A stretch of 7,748 nt of DNA from Rhodospirillales bacterium (GTDB lineage Bacteria; Pseudomonadota; Alphaproteobacteria; Acetobacterales; Acetobacteraceae): assembly GCA_025350425.1 (NCBI GenBank), contig JANXXW010000217.1, positions 1 through 7,748 of the forward strand, in the 5' to 3' direction. The position numbers and the translations under genes are program-made. Numbering within the stretch: the first letter of the stretch is position 1; each line of letters begins with the position of its first letter. Below the pieces are notes generated by a model that had not been told where the DNA came from, did no database searches, and was given only the letters and a program-made list of their open reading frames with translations. This document shows, piece after piece, positions 1 through 5,880 of this stretch.

Positions 1-422
1 GTGGCGGCGAGGAACAGATCCGGCGTCGTTGTTACCGCGATACTGGAGGTAGGATAATTGTTCACAGCAATCGAGATCGTGTCGGGTCCGAGCACGGCAT
101 CGGTGTCGGTCAATGTGCTCAGGGCCGTATTGATCTGCGCCACCGTGCCCGTGATCGTCAGGGTGGTGGTGCCGCCAGCAACCCCTGCCGTGGACAGCAG
201 ACCGTTCGTGTCGGTGAGCACCACCGTGTTATTTGGGTTGCCATATGTGAGCTGTACGCCGGTGATTGGCGTCGGCTTATTCTGCCCGACTGTGGCGGTG
301 CCCGGACCAGAAATCTGCGGACCGCCGACCTTGGCCGCCCCGATCCGCTCGAGGCCCCCGCCGCCCACTCCGGGACGGAACCCGACCAGGAATGAATTCA
401 GCAGGCGGCCACGTTTCAGCAT
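1..422 (-). CDS. Beta-strand (Ig/cadherin-like) repeat protein, N-terminal part, cut by left edge
   Basis: Reading the minus strand from ATG 422-420 gives 140 residues with no stop before the window edge. After a short basic start (MLKRGRLLNSFLVG) and a glycine-rich linker (residues about 18-34), residues about 36-133 form one Thr/Val/Gly/Asn-rich domain. It has the pattern of alternating strands seen in large bacterial surface or secreted repeat proteins: ITGVQL, VVLTDTNG, TTTLTITGTVAQIN, LSTLTDTDA, DTISIAVNN. No cleavable signal peptide is visible, which would suit type I secretion with a C-terminal signal, but that end is outside the window. The frame stays open upstream to a TAG at 500-498. 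A TTG start at 434 is a real alternative because GGAG (441-444) lies 6 nt from it but 18 nt from the ATG. The gene is divergent from the HExxH gene. Exact function is unknown; adhesin or matrix protein is inference. Confidence 0.72.
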   Translation of the reverse strand, partial: MLKRGRLLNSFLVGFRPGVGGGGLERIGAAKVGGPQISGPGTATVGQNKPTPITGVQLTYGNPNNTVVLTDTNGLLSTAGVAGGTTTLTITGTVAQINTALSTLTDTDAVLGPDTISIAVNNYPTSSIAVTTTPDLFLAA

Positions 423-453
423 GGAAATGGACAATCGACACTCCAACAGGCAG

Positions 454-550
454 CATTGTTTTGTATTATGAACAAAGTGTTTATGCTGCAAGCAGTACTA
501 TTGCAATGTATATCATTGTTATTGATCTACCTCGGCTTTAACATTGTTAT
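454..550. repeat. Three direct copies of CATTGTT in the divergent intergenic region
   Basis: CATTGTT occurs at 454-460, 514-520 and 542-548; the last two extend to CATTGTTAT. The middle copy also forms the right half of an imperfect inverted repeat, CAATG-TATAT-CATTG (504-518). Bases 461-550 have only 28 G/C of 90. Position between two divergent genes makes an operator or DNA-bending site possible, but a 7-mer in A+T-rich DNA can recur by chance. No plus-strand promoter with good -35 and -10 boxes could be picked out for the HExxH gene. Confidence 0.3.
465..491 (-). promoter_or_regulatory. Candidate promoter for the leftward repeat-protein gene
   Basis: On the minus strand, CATAAT at 470-465 matches the sigma-70 -10 consensus at five of six bases. 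TTGCAG at 491-486 is a weak -35 with a short 15-nt spacer. Transcription would start near 458, giving a leader of about 25-36 nt before the start codon. The surrounding A+T-rich sequence stands out from the G+C-rich genes. This rests on motif matching only. Confidence 0.35.
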
Positions 551-562
551 GCAAGGGAATTT

Positions 563-1552
563 GTGACCGGCTTCAGACCTGATCCGGCCCGCGCGGCCGG
601 CCTGGATTCTCGCGTCCGCGCCGTGTTGGCCGAAAGTCTCGAGACGGTATTCGTGGCCTGTGCGGATTTCCTTGCATCACCGCCCGGCGCTCAAGCGGCG
701 CTGCTCGCGACCGTGCGGCACCATCCGGTTCGGCCCGTACTATTCGCGCTCTATGCCGAACTGGTCGAGGCGGTGCTGGCGGACGACCAGGGTGCGGCGC
801 GTTGGTCGATGGACGCCATGCTGCGGGACGCTAACCGGCAGGTGGCCCTGCCCCAAGTCGTCACGCTCGACGCCGGCGCTCTGGGCGCGGGGCTGCCTGA
901 CGTATATGCCCGGGCGCTCGACGACGATCCCGGCGCACCGGTGCGGATCGCCGCCGTGGACGCGGCGGAGTTGGCGCGCGGGCGGGCGCTGCACGCCGCC
1001 GCCACCAGCCTTCTGCGGGGCGCCGCGCCGGATCTGCTGGGAGAGATCGACTGCCTGTCGCACGAGACGGTGCTGGCGCGCGAAGCTGCGGACGCGGGCG
1101 GGACCGGATTCGGCGGCGCGTCCACCTTCTATCTCTGGGGCGCCGCGGTGCTGAACAGCGCCCGGCTGCGGAATCGGGCCGAGATGGCCGAGGCGCTCGC
1201 CCACGAGGCCGCGCACGCCTACCTGCTCGGCCATACGCTCGGCGCGCCGCTGGTCGGGAACGACGCCAGCGAGCGCTTCGCGTCACCGCTGCGGACCGAC
1301 CCGAGGCCGATGGATGGCGTGGTCCACGCGGCCTTCGTGCTCGCCCGCATGCTCTGGTGCCAGGACCGGATGCTTGAAAGCGGGCTGCTGTCGCCCGAGG
1401 AAAGCCACGAGGTTGCGGCCCGGCGCGCGCGCCACCTGGGCCAGTTCGCCGACAGCGTGCCATTGATCGAGCGGTCGGCCCGGTTCACCGTCGAGGGCGC
1501 CCCGCTCTGGGCCGCCGCCCGCGGCTGGGCCGCCGCCGGCTGCCCAGCCTGA
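563..1552 (+). CDS. HExxH-motif protein, putative alpha-ketoglutarate-dependent peptide beta-hydroxylase (mod_HExxH family)
   Basis: This 329-residue soluble protein has an N-terminal helical region (about 1-100) and a C-terminal HExxH domain. The key block is HEAAH at residues 214-218, followed by SPLR (241-244), DPRP (246-249) and a downstream His255 in GVVHAAF. The arrangement HExxH, then a P-x-R-x-DPRP block, then a helix matches the family once called 'HEXXH motif domain' in RiPP clusters (TIGR04267 from memory). That family is now regarded as containing iron/alpha-ketoglutarate-dependent peptide beta-hydroxylases rather than proteases. That the HExxH residues bind metal and the Arg-rich block binds co-substrate is inferred from the family. 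The start is GTG 563, with AAGGGA at 553-558 four bases before it; an in-frame stop at 539-541 and no other start codon in between make it the only good choice. The ligase gene follows 22 bp later, so the two are probably one operon. Substrate unknown; no precursor peptide is evident. Confidence 0.82.
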   Translation: MTGFRPDPARAAGLDSRVRAVLAESLETVFVACADFLASPPGAQAALLATVRHHPVRPVLFALYAELVEAVLADDQGAARWSMDAMLRDANRQVALPQVVTLDAGALGAGLPDVYARALDDDPGAPVRIAAVDAAELARGRALHAAATSLLRGAAPDLLGEIDCLSHETVLAREAADAGGTGFGGASTFYLWGAAVLNSARLRNRAEMAEALAHEAAHAYLLGHTLGAPLVGNDASERFASPLRTDPRPMDGVVHAAFVLARMLWCQDRMLESGLLSPEESHEVAARRARHLGQFADSVPLIERSARFTVEGAPLWAAARGWAAAGCPA

Positions 1553-1574
1553 CCCTTGTTCCGAGGACGCCACG

Positions 1575-2993
1575 ATGTTCGACCGACTGATCACCTTCCA
1601 TGCACGCCTCTCCCCCGACGCGGTCGCGTTCGTGATCCCGGACGGCCAGGTTGGCTATGCCGCCTTCGACGCCGACATCGACCGGATCGCGGCGGCGTTG
1701 GCGCCCGCCATCACACCGGGGACGAACGCGCTGGCGGCGGTGCGGATCGCCAACCCCTACGCGCACTGGCTGGTGCTGATGGCGCTGGCACGGCTGGGTA
1801 TCGCCTCCATGACCCCGGCGCCCGAGCGCGCGCCGACGCTGCTTGTCACCGACACGCCGCACCTGGAGCATGGGCAGGACTGGCCTGTGGTGCATGTGTC
1901 ACGGGAGTGGCTGGAAGTGGCGTTGCGGCGGCCACGTCCGATGATCGTTCCCGCACACCCTGCGCCCGAGGCACTGGGCCGGGTGCTGTTCTCGTCCGGC
2001 ACCACCGGCCGCCGCAAGGCGATCGGGCTGAGCTGGGGAGAGCTTCATGCGCGCGCCTACGAAAGCGCCGTGTTCGGCGCCAGGGTCGGAACCCGGATGC
2101 TGCTGCTGCTTGGCGTGGATACGTCCATGGGTCTGATGTCCTGCCTTTATCGCTGGACCATCGGCAACACGGTGGTCTACGGGCCACCCGACCTGGCGGC
2201 CCTGGGCGCGGCCTTGCCGACGCTGAAACCAGATATTCTGGTGATGGCGACAGGCCAACTCGCGGCGTTGCTCGACCTGCTGCCGGAGGGCTTCACCATG
2301 CCCAACACGGAGGTTTTCGTGGCCGGCGGCCTGGTCTCACGCGCCCTCGCCAAGCGGTCACTGGCCCGATTTGGTCGTGGTCTGACCATCATCTACGGCT
2401 CAACCGAGGCCAGTGGCGCGACCACCGGGCGGGCGGAGATGCTCGATGCCGCGCCTGACGCGGTTGGCTGGGCGTATCCAGGCCGCGAGGTCGAGATCAT
2501 CGACGCGGACGGGCGGCCCACGCCCCCCGGCATGCAGGGTGAAATCCGCATCCGCGGTGCGCAGGTGGCCACCAGCTATCTCGACGACCCAAATGCCTCG
2601 GCTAAGGTGTTCCGCGACGGCTGGTTCCATCCGGGCGACCTTGGCCGGCTGCTGCCAGACGGCCTGCTCTGCGTGGCCGGGCGGATCGACGAGGTAATGA
2701 ACCTCGGCGGGGTCAAAATCCTGCCGGCCCGCTTCGAGGTGGCGGCGCTGGCCAGCCCCGGCGTGCGCGACGCGGCGGCCTTCGCCATGGCGGCGCCCGG
2801 TGGCGGCCAACGCGCGCATGTCGCGATCGTGCGCGGCGACGGCTTCGTGGAATCGGCGCTGGTTCAGGCGTTGCTCGATGCGGTCCCCGGCGTGACGGCG
2901 CCGATCCTGGTTTGGGTGCACGCCATCCCCCGGAACGCGATGGCCAAGCCCGATCGGGCCGGCCTCATCGCTGCGGTGGCCGCGACCGCGTGA
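1575..2993 (+). CDS. AMP-dependent acyl-adenylating ligase (ANL superfamily), compact form
   Basis: The 472-residue protein would activate a carboxylic acid as acyl-AMP and probably transfer it to a thiol (CoA or a carrier protein). Core motifs are in order: phosphate-binding FSSGTTGRRKA (139-149), YGSTEA (274-279), GWFHPGDLG (349-357) with the ribose-binding Asp355, hinge GRIDEVMNLGG (369-379), and C-terminal NAMAKPDR with the expected catalytic Lys458. All key residues are present, so it should be active. It is shorter than typical acyl-CoA synthetases (about 500-550), mainly in the N-terminal half, where residues 80-135 look condensed. ATG 1575 has GAGGA at 1563-1567 with seven-base spacing, and follows the HExxH gene by 22 bp, indicating co-transcription. 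No acyl-carrier or condensation domain is attached. Substrate (fatty, aryl or amino acid) cannot be read from sequence alone. Several longer overlapping frames are shadows of this gene. Confidence 0.9.
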   Translation: MFDRLITFHARLSPDAVAFVIPDGQVGYAAFDADIDRIAAALAPAITPGTNALAAVRIANPYAHWLVLMALARLGIASMTPAPERAPTLLVTDTPHLEHGQDWPVVHVSREWLEVALRRPRPMIVPAHPAPEALGRVLFSSGTTGRRKAIGLSWGELHARAYESAVFGARVGTRMLLLLGVDTSMGLMSCLYRWTIGNTVVYGPPDLAALGAALPTLKPDILVMATGQLAALLDLLPEGFTMPNTEVFVAGGLVSRALAKRSLARFGRGLTIIYGSTEASGATTGRAEMLDAAPDAVGWAYPGREVEIIDADGRPTPPGMQGEIRIRGAQVATSYLDDPNASAKVFRDGWFHPGDLGRLLPDGLLCVAGRIDEVMNLGGVKILPARFEVAALASPGVRDAAAFAMAAPGGGQRAHVAIVRGDGFVESALVQALLDAVPGVTAPILVWVHAIPRNAMAKPDRAGLIAAVAATA

Positions 2994-2997
2994 CGAA

Positions 2998-3013
2998 GGC
3001 CAAGCTGGTGGCC
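2998..3013. terminator. Weak inverted repeat between convergent genes
   Basis: GGCCA (2998-3002) and TGGCC (3009-3013) can pair across a six-base loop just after the ligase stop. The stem is only five pairs and no T-tract follows on either strand, so it is a poor intrinsic terminator. The rest of the 64-bp convergent gap (2994-3057) shows nothing better; termination there may be Rho-dependent. Confidence 0.15.
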
Positions 3014-3057
3014 CCGGCACGCGCGTTCGGAAGCAGACAGGGCAGCGTCGCGACGGC

Positions 3058-4068
3058 TCAGCCGAGCCAGCCGCGCACCGCCGCCTTGAGGAACGCGGCA
3101 TCGGCTGGGATCACGGCCGGACTTCCGGCGCGGTGCCCCCAGACGCTCGGGATCGGCCTCAACTCACCCTGGGCGAGATGCGGCAACTCCGCCGCGTTGT
3201 CCGCGACACGGAAATAGAGGTCGGTTTCCCCCGGCAGCAGCATCACCTTTGCCTTGATCGCAGCCAGGGCGCGCGACAAATCGCCGCCGTATAACGGGTT
3301 GGCGCTGATGTCGCCGTTGTACCAGGTGACGAGTTGGGCGTAGCAATTCGCCGCCCGTTTGTCGTCGTAACGAGCCTCCCAATCCGTCCTCAGAAACGTC
3401 TCCAGATCCGGCGCCCCGAGTGCCGTGATGTGGAGGTTCTCGCGGTAGAAATCCTGGCTCAGCGCCCACCCTGCATAGATGTTCGCGAATGCCCGTAACG
3501 CGGCGCGCGGCTCGGCGGAGAATCGGCCACGGCCAAGATGTTCCGGCGCCGCCTCGAGCGTGCGCATCAGGCCGGTGAGGAACACCTTGTTGTGCACGGA
3601 GGTTCGCGCACTTCCACAAACCACGAACGCGTGGTCGACACGATCGGGAAACGCGGCGGCCCAATGGTAGGCCTGCTGTGCGCCCATCGAAAAGCCGTAT
3701 GCCGCATGGACGCGCTCGATGCCGAACTGCTCGGACAGCAGCCGGTATTGCGCCTGGACATTGTCCCAGGATGTGACGACGTTCGGGTAGTCCACCATGG
3801 TGGCGGCGCTGGATGACAGGCCGTTCGAGAACATGTCGGGAATGACGATGAACCAGCGCGTCGGATCCAGGATGCCGTCCGGTCCGATCAACCATTCGAG
3901 ATCCTGATGCTGCGCCCCGTAGCTGCACGGATAGATCACGACGTTGTCTTTGGCGGGCGCCAGCGTGCCGTGCGTCTTCCACACAAGACGTGCATCCCGG
4001 ATCACCTCGCCGGATTGCACTTCGAAGTCACCAAGGCGAAACTCACCGCTACTTTGGGGCCAACTCAT
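3058..4068 (-). CDS. MetX-like alpha/beta-fold hydrolase/acyltransferase
   Basis: This 336-residue cytoplasmic protein resembles the homoserine O-acetyltransferase branch (COG2021-type) of alpha/beta hydrolases. It begins with the family-typical FEVQSGEVIRDARLVWKTHG and has NVVIYPCSYGAQH near the oxyanion region. The nucleophile elbow is GFSMGAQQ (125-132, Ser127), the acid is probably Asp283 in GETDLYF, and the base is His312 in WGHRAGSP, so a full Ser-Asp-His triad is visible. Genuine MetX proteins usually carry GGSMGGMQ and an Asp after the catalytic His (GHDAF). Here the elbow is GFSMGAQQ and the His is followed by Arg-Ala-Gly, so an amide/ester hydrolase or another acyltransferase is more likely than methionine biosynthesis. 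Start ATG 4068 is supported by GGAAGGAAG seven bases upstream. It is the last gene of the leftward trio, 107 bp after the AtzH-like gene, and probably acts on a product or substrate of the same pathway (inference). Confidence 0.85.
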   Translation of the reverse strand: MSWPQSSGEFRLGDFEVQSGEVIRDARLVWKTHGTLAPAKDNVVIYPCSYGAQHQDLEWLIGPDGILDPTRWFIVIPDMFSNGLSSSAATMVDYPNVVTSWDNVQAQYRLLSEQFGIERVHAAYGFSMGAQQAYHWAAAFPDRVDHAFVVCGSARTSVHNKVFLTGLMRTLEAAPEHLGRGRFSAEPRAALRAFANIYAGWALSQDFYRENLHITALGAPDLETFLRTDWEARYDDKRAANCYAQLVTWYNGDISANPLYGGDLSRALAAIKAKVMLLPGETDLYFRVADNAAELPHLAQGELRPIPSVWGHRAGSPAVIPADAAFLKAAVRGWLG

Positions 4069-4129
4069 CGACTGTCTTCCTTCCGACCGATATTTGGTTC
4101 GTAGTTTAATCTATCGCCGCTGCACGGGC

Positions 4130-4155
4130 CGCACGTTGGTGGCAGACAACGCACG
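4130..4155 (-). other. Possible RNA stem-loop between the AtzH-like and alpha/beta hydrolase genes
   Basis: In the leftward transcript CGTGCGTTG (4155-4147) can pair with CAACGTGCG (4138-4130), nine pairs including two G-U, around an eight-base loop. No T-run follows, so it is not a normal terminator; it could stabilise an upstream mRNA end or be fortuitous. The remaining spacer (4069-4175) has A+T-rich TAGATTAAACT at 4113-4103 but no matching -35 box, so an internal promoter is not supported. Confidence 0.22.
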
Positions 4156-4175
4156 CACAGGCTCCGCGCCACAAT

Positions 4176-4574
4176 TCATTCCGGCGGCATGATCGAGACA
4201 TGCGCCGAGATGATCTTCCAGCCCACATCGGGCATCCGTACCCAGGTCTGGCTCTGCCGGCCGATCGCGTTGCGGCCACGAAGTTTGTATTCGAGATTGA
4301 CGGTGGCGATGTCGTGCCCGAGCGTCAGGATTTCCAACCTGATCCGCTTCTCCTTCGACCCTCCTATGACTGGCTTGGCTGCCAGGCGGTGCGCGTGGAT
4401 CGCCGCAAAGCCGTAGCCGTTCTCACGCACGGCGTACCGGATCGTATGCGGGCTGTCCCAGAATGTCGCATCCAGGATGTCCACGTCGCCGTCGATCAGC
4501 GCCTGCTCATAGCGTTCGAACAGCGCACTTACTTCCGCGACGATGTCGGGTAGTTTCAAAGTCATATCGTTCAT
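4176..4574 (-). CDS. AtzH/HpxZ-like protein (DUF3225, NTF2/SnoaL-like fold)
   Basis: The 132-residue protein matches the DUF3225/AtzH-like family along its whole length. Visible signatures are an N-terminal helix with Tyr22, LDATFWDSPHTIRYAVREN (34-52, Arg46 in the conserved TIRY), YGFAAIHAHR (54-63), GRQSQTWVR (105-113) and WKIISAHVS (119-127). AtzH of the cyanuric acid pathway is reported to be a small decarboxylating amidohydrolase acting on a carboxylated urea intermediate; HpxZ is the homologue in oxalurate/purine catabolism. A conserved Tyr and Arg in the pocket are thought to matter; the aligned residues here are probably Tyr22 and Arg46 (from memory, not checked). ATG 4574 overlaps the amidase stop as ATGA, with GGGAG seven bases upstream inside the amidase gene, so the two are translationally coupled and likely work on the same substrate. 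The actual substrate here is unknown. Confidence 0.88.
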   Translation of the reverse strand: MNDMTLKLPDIVAEVSALFERYEQALIDGDVDILDATFWDSPHTIRYAVRENGYGFAAIHAHRLAAKPVIGGSKEKRIRLEILTLGHDIATVNLEYKLRGRNAIGRQSQTWVRMPDVGWKIISAHVSIMPPE

Positions 4575-5746
4575 GCCGAAGCTCCCTCGAATGCGAGCGC
4601 GACCGCCATCAGGGTGAGGTCGCTGCCGTGTGGTCCGACGATCGATAGGCCGACCGGCGCGCCGTCGACGCTGGCGCCGGGCAGGTTGAGCTGGGGCACG
4701 CCGGTTAGGCCGCCATGGCTGGTCAGGCAGCTGATGCGCTCGCGCAGGAACCCGAGTTCGGAGTTGCGCAAACCGCGGCGCGGGGCGGGAAAGGGGGTGG
4801 TCGGCAAACAGAGGATGGTGCCATCGGGCAGTAACTGGCGCATCCGTGCCCAGGCCTCGGCGCGCATCAGGGCCGCCGCGCTGCGCTCGGCGTCGGTCAG
4901 CATCGATGCCATCACGAGATTACGGGCCACGCTGAACGCAAAGCGCGGGTTGTAAACATCGAGCCACGGCTCGAACGTCTTCCACGACTCGCTGCCCTGG
5001 AGCACGCGCTGGGCCCGCTGCCAGACGGACAGGCCCTGTGGCGCCAGCAGAACGTCCTCGCGGGTGCCGATCAGGGTCGAGAGGCGTGCGAGCATCGGCG
5101 TAAGGGCGATCTGCACGGCTTCGTCGGCGAAACCCCACGCGTCGGTGGCGACCAGAAGACGCGTCGGCAGTCGCGTGGGCAGCGCCGCATTGCACAACAC
5201 CTCGCCGACCCGCGCGAAGGTCGCGGCATCGCGGGCGAACCAGCCACAGGTATCCGCACTCGGTGCCTGCACGGTGATGCCGGAGAAGTCGATGCGGCCA
5301 TGCGTGGGGCGGATGCCATAGAGCCCACAGAAACTCGCGGGCACGCGCACCGAGCCACCGCTGTCGGTGCCGAGCGCAAAGTCGCACAGCCCGCCTGCAA
5401 CTGCGGAGGCCGAGCCGCTGGAGGAGCCGCCTGGCACCCTGTCGGGCGCTTTCGGGTTCAGTGGCGTACCGTCATGCGCGTTCTCCCCGAGGATACCGAG
5501 CGAGACCTCATCGGTGATGGTCTTGCCGATGACCGAGGCGCCAGCGGTGAGCAGCGTCTGCACGACCCAGGCGTGGCGCGCGGGTACCGGGTTGGCGCGT
5601 AGCCAGTCCGGGTTGCCGCCGCCGGTGGGCCAACCCGCGACGTCGATCAGGTCCTTCACCGCGAAGGTGAGGCCGGAAAGCTTGCCGCCGGATGCGCCGG
5701 AGATCGCGCAGCGTTCACCGGCCACGAATGCGTTGAGGTCGTCCAT
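4571..5746 (-). CDS. Amidase-signature family hydrolase
   Basis: Numbering from the ATG at 5746, the protein has 391 residues. The Ser-cisSer-Lys triad of amidase-signature enzymes is complete: Lys31 in FAVKDLIDVAG, cis-Ser108 in PGGSSSGSASAVAGG, and nucleophile Ser132 in LGTDSGGSVRVPASFCGLYG. The C-terminal half carries LPTTPFPAP and GVPQLNLPG, usual for the family. It would hydrolyse a small amide to acid and ammonia in the cytoplasm. At about 390 residues it is shorter than I expect for AtzE/GatA-type members (about 450-490) and closer to compact amidases such as the plant indole-acetamide hydrolase type. The frame extends to an ATG at 5806, but that codon lies inside the terminator hairpin with no ribosome site; ATG 5746 has GGAG eight bases upstream and begins MDDLNAFV, typical for the family. 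It overlaps the AtzH-like gene by four bases. Substrate specificity cannot be assigned from sequence. Confidence 0.9.
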   Translation of the reverse strand: MDDLNAFVAGERCAISGASGGKLSGLTFAVKDLIDVAGWPTGGGNPDWLRANPVPARHAWVVQTLLTAGASVIGKTITDEVSLGILGENAHDGTPLNPKAPDRVPGGSSSGSASAVAGGLCDFALGTDSGGSVRVPASFCGLYGIRPTHGRIDFSGITVQAPSADTCGWFARDAATFARVGEVLCNAALPTRLPTRLLVATDAWGFADEAVQIALTPMLARLSTLIGTREDVLLAPQGLSVWQRAQRVLQGSESWKTFEPWLDVYNPRFAFSVARNLVMASMLTDAERSAAALMRAEAWARMRQLLPDGTILCLPTTPFPAPRRGLRNSELGFLRERISCLTSHGGLTGVPQLNLPGASVDGAPVGLSIVGPHGSDLTLMAVALAFEGASA

Positions 5747-5754
5747 CAAATGCG

Positions 5755-5758
5755 CTCC
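5755..5758 (-). promoter_or_regulatory. Ribosome binding site fixing the amidase start
   Basis: Minus-strand GGAG lies eight bases before ATG 5746. The upstream in-frame ATG at 5806 has no purine-rich site and sits in the katG terminator, so this site decides for the shorter protein. A TTGTCA at 5785-5780 resembles a -35 box for the amidase operon, but no good -10 follows at 16-18 bases. Confidence 0.6.
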
Positions 5759-5804
5759 AGAAATGCATGCCGCCACGCCTGACAAAACACGAAACGGCTG
5801 GAGC

Positions 5805-5850
5805 ATAAAGTAAGGCGGCGTCTCATCCCTGAAACGCCGCCCCGCTTTAT
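5805..5850 (-). terminator. Hairpin terminator of katG, near-symmetrical and possibly bidirectional
   Basis: GGCGGCGT (5814-5821) and ACGCCGCC (5834-5841) are perfect eight-base complements around a 12-base loop. Outer flanks ATAAAG (5805-5810) and CTTTAT (5845-5850) also pair after a three-base mismatch on each side. In the leftward (katG) transcript the G+C stem is followed by TTACTTTAT, a short U-rich tail. It begins about 30 bases after the katG stop and separates katG from the amidase operon. Its symmetry would also allow rightward termination. Confidence 0.8.
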
Positions 5851-5880
5851 CAAAGCCCCCGGTTTAGCGACCCGGCCGGA

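Noticed and set aside
58..471. Plus-strand 137-residue open frame at the left edge
   Set aside because: It is the antisense shadow of the repeat-protein gene, whose minus-strand translation has clear domain-like strand patterning; the plus frame gives no recognisable protein and no good ribosome site.
454..550. CRISPR or satellite-type array from the CATTGTT repeats
   Set aside because: Only three 7-base copies with unequal spacing; far too short and irregular for an array.
861..1463. Minus-strand 200-residue open frame opposite the HExxH gene
   Set aside because: Arg/Pro/Ala-rich low-complexity translation typical of antisense frames in G+C-rich DNA; the plus-strand frame has family motifs.
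563..1552. Zinc metalloprotease call based on HExxH alone
   Set aside because: The SPLR-x-DPRP block after the HExxH fits the RiPP-associated HExxH domain better than known metallopeptidases; no signal peptide or Met-turn was seen.
1556..2458. Plus-strand 300-residue frame overlapping the ligase start
   Set aside because: Arg/Gly-rich translation out of frame with the ligase, which carries all ANL motifs and a well-placed ribosome site.
2400..3101. Minus-strand 233-residue frame opposite the ligase 3' end
   Set aside because: Lies antisense to conserved ligase motifs, with biased composition and no recognisable domain.
3164..3982. Minus-strand 272-residue alternative frame inside the alpha/beta hydrolase gene
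   Set aside because: Same strand, wrong frame; Arg/Gly/Ala-rich translation, whereas the 3058-4068 frame has the full catalytic triad.
5747..5806. N-terminal 20-residue extension of the amidase
   Set aside because: The start codon lies in the terminator hairpin with no ribosome site, and the extension is not typical of the family; ATG 5746 has GGAG at eight bases.
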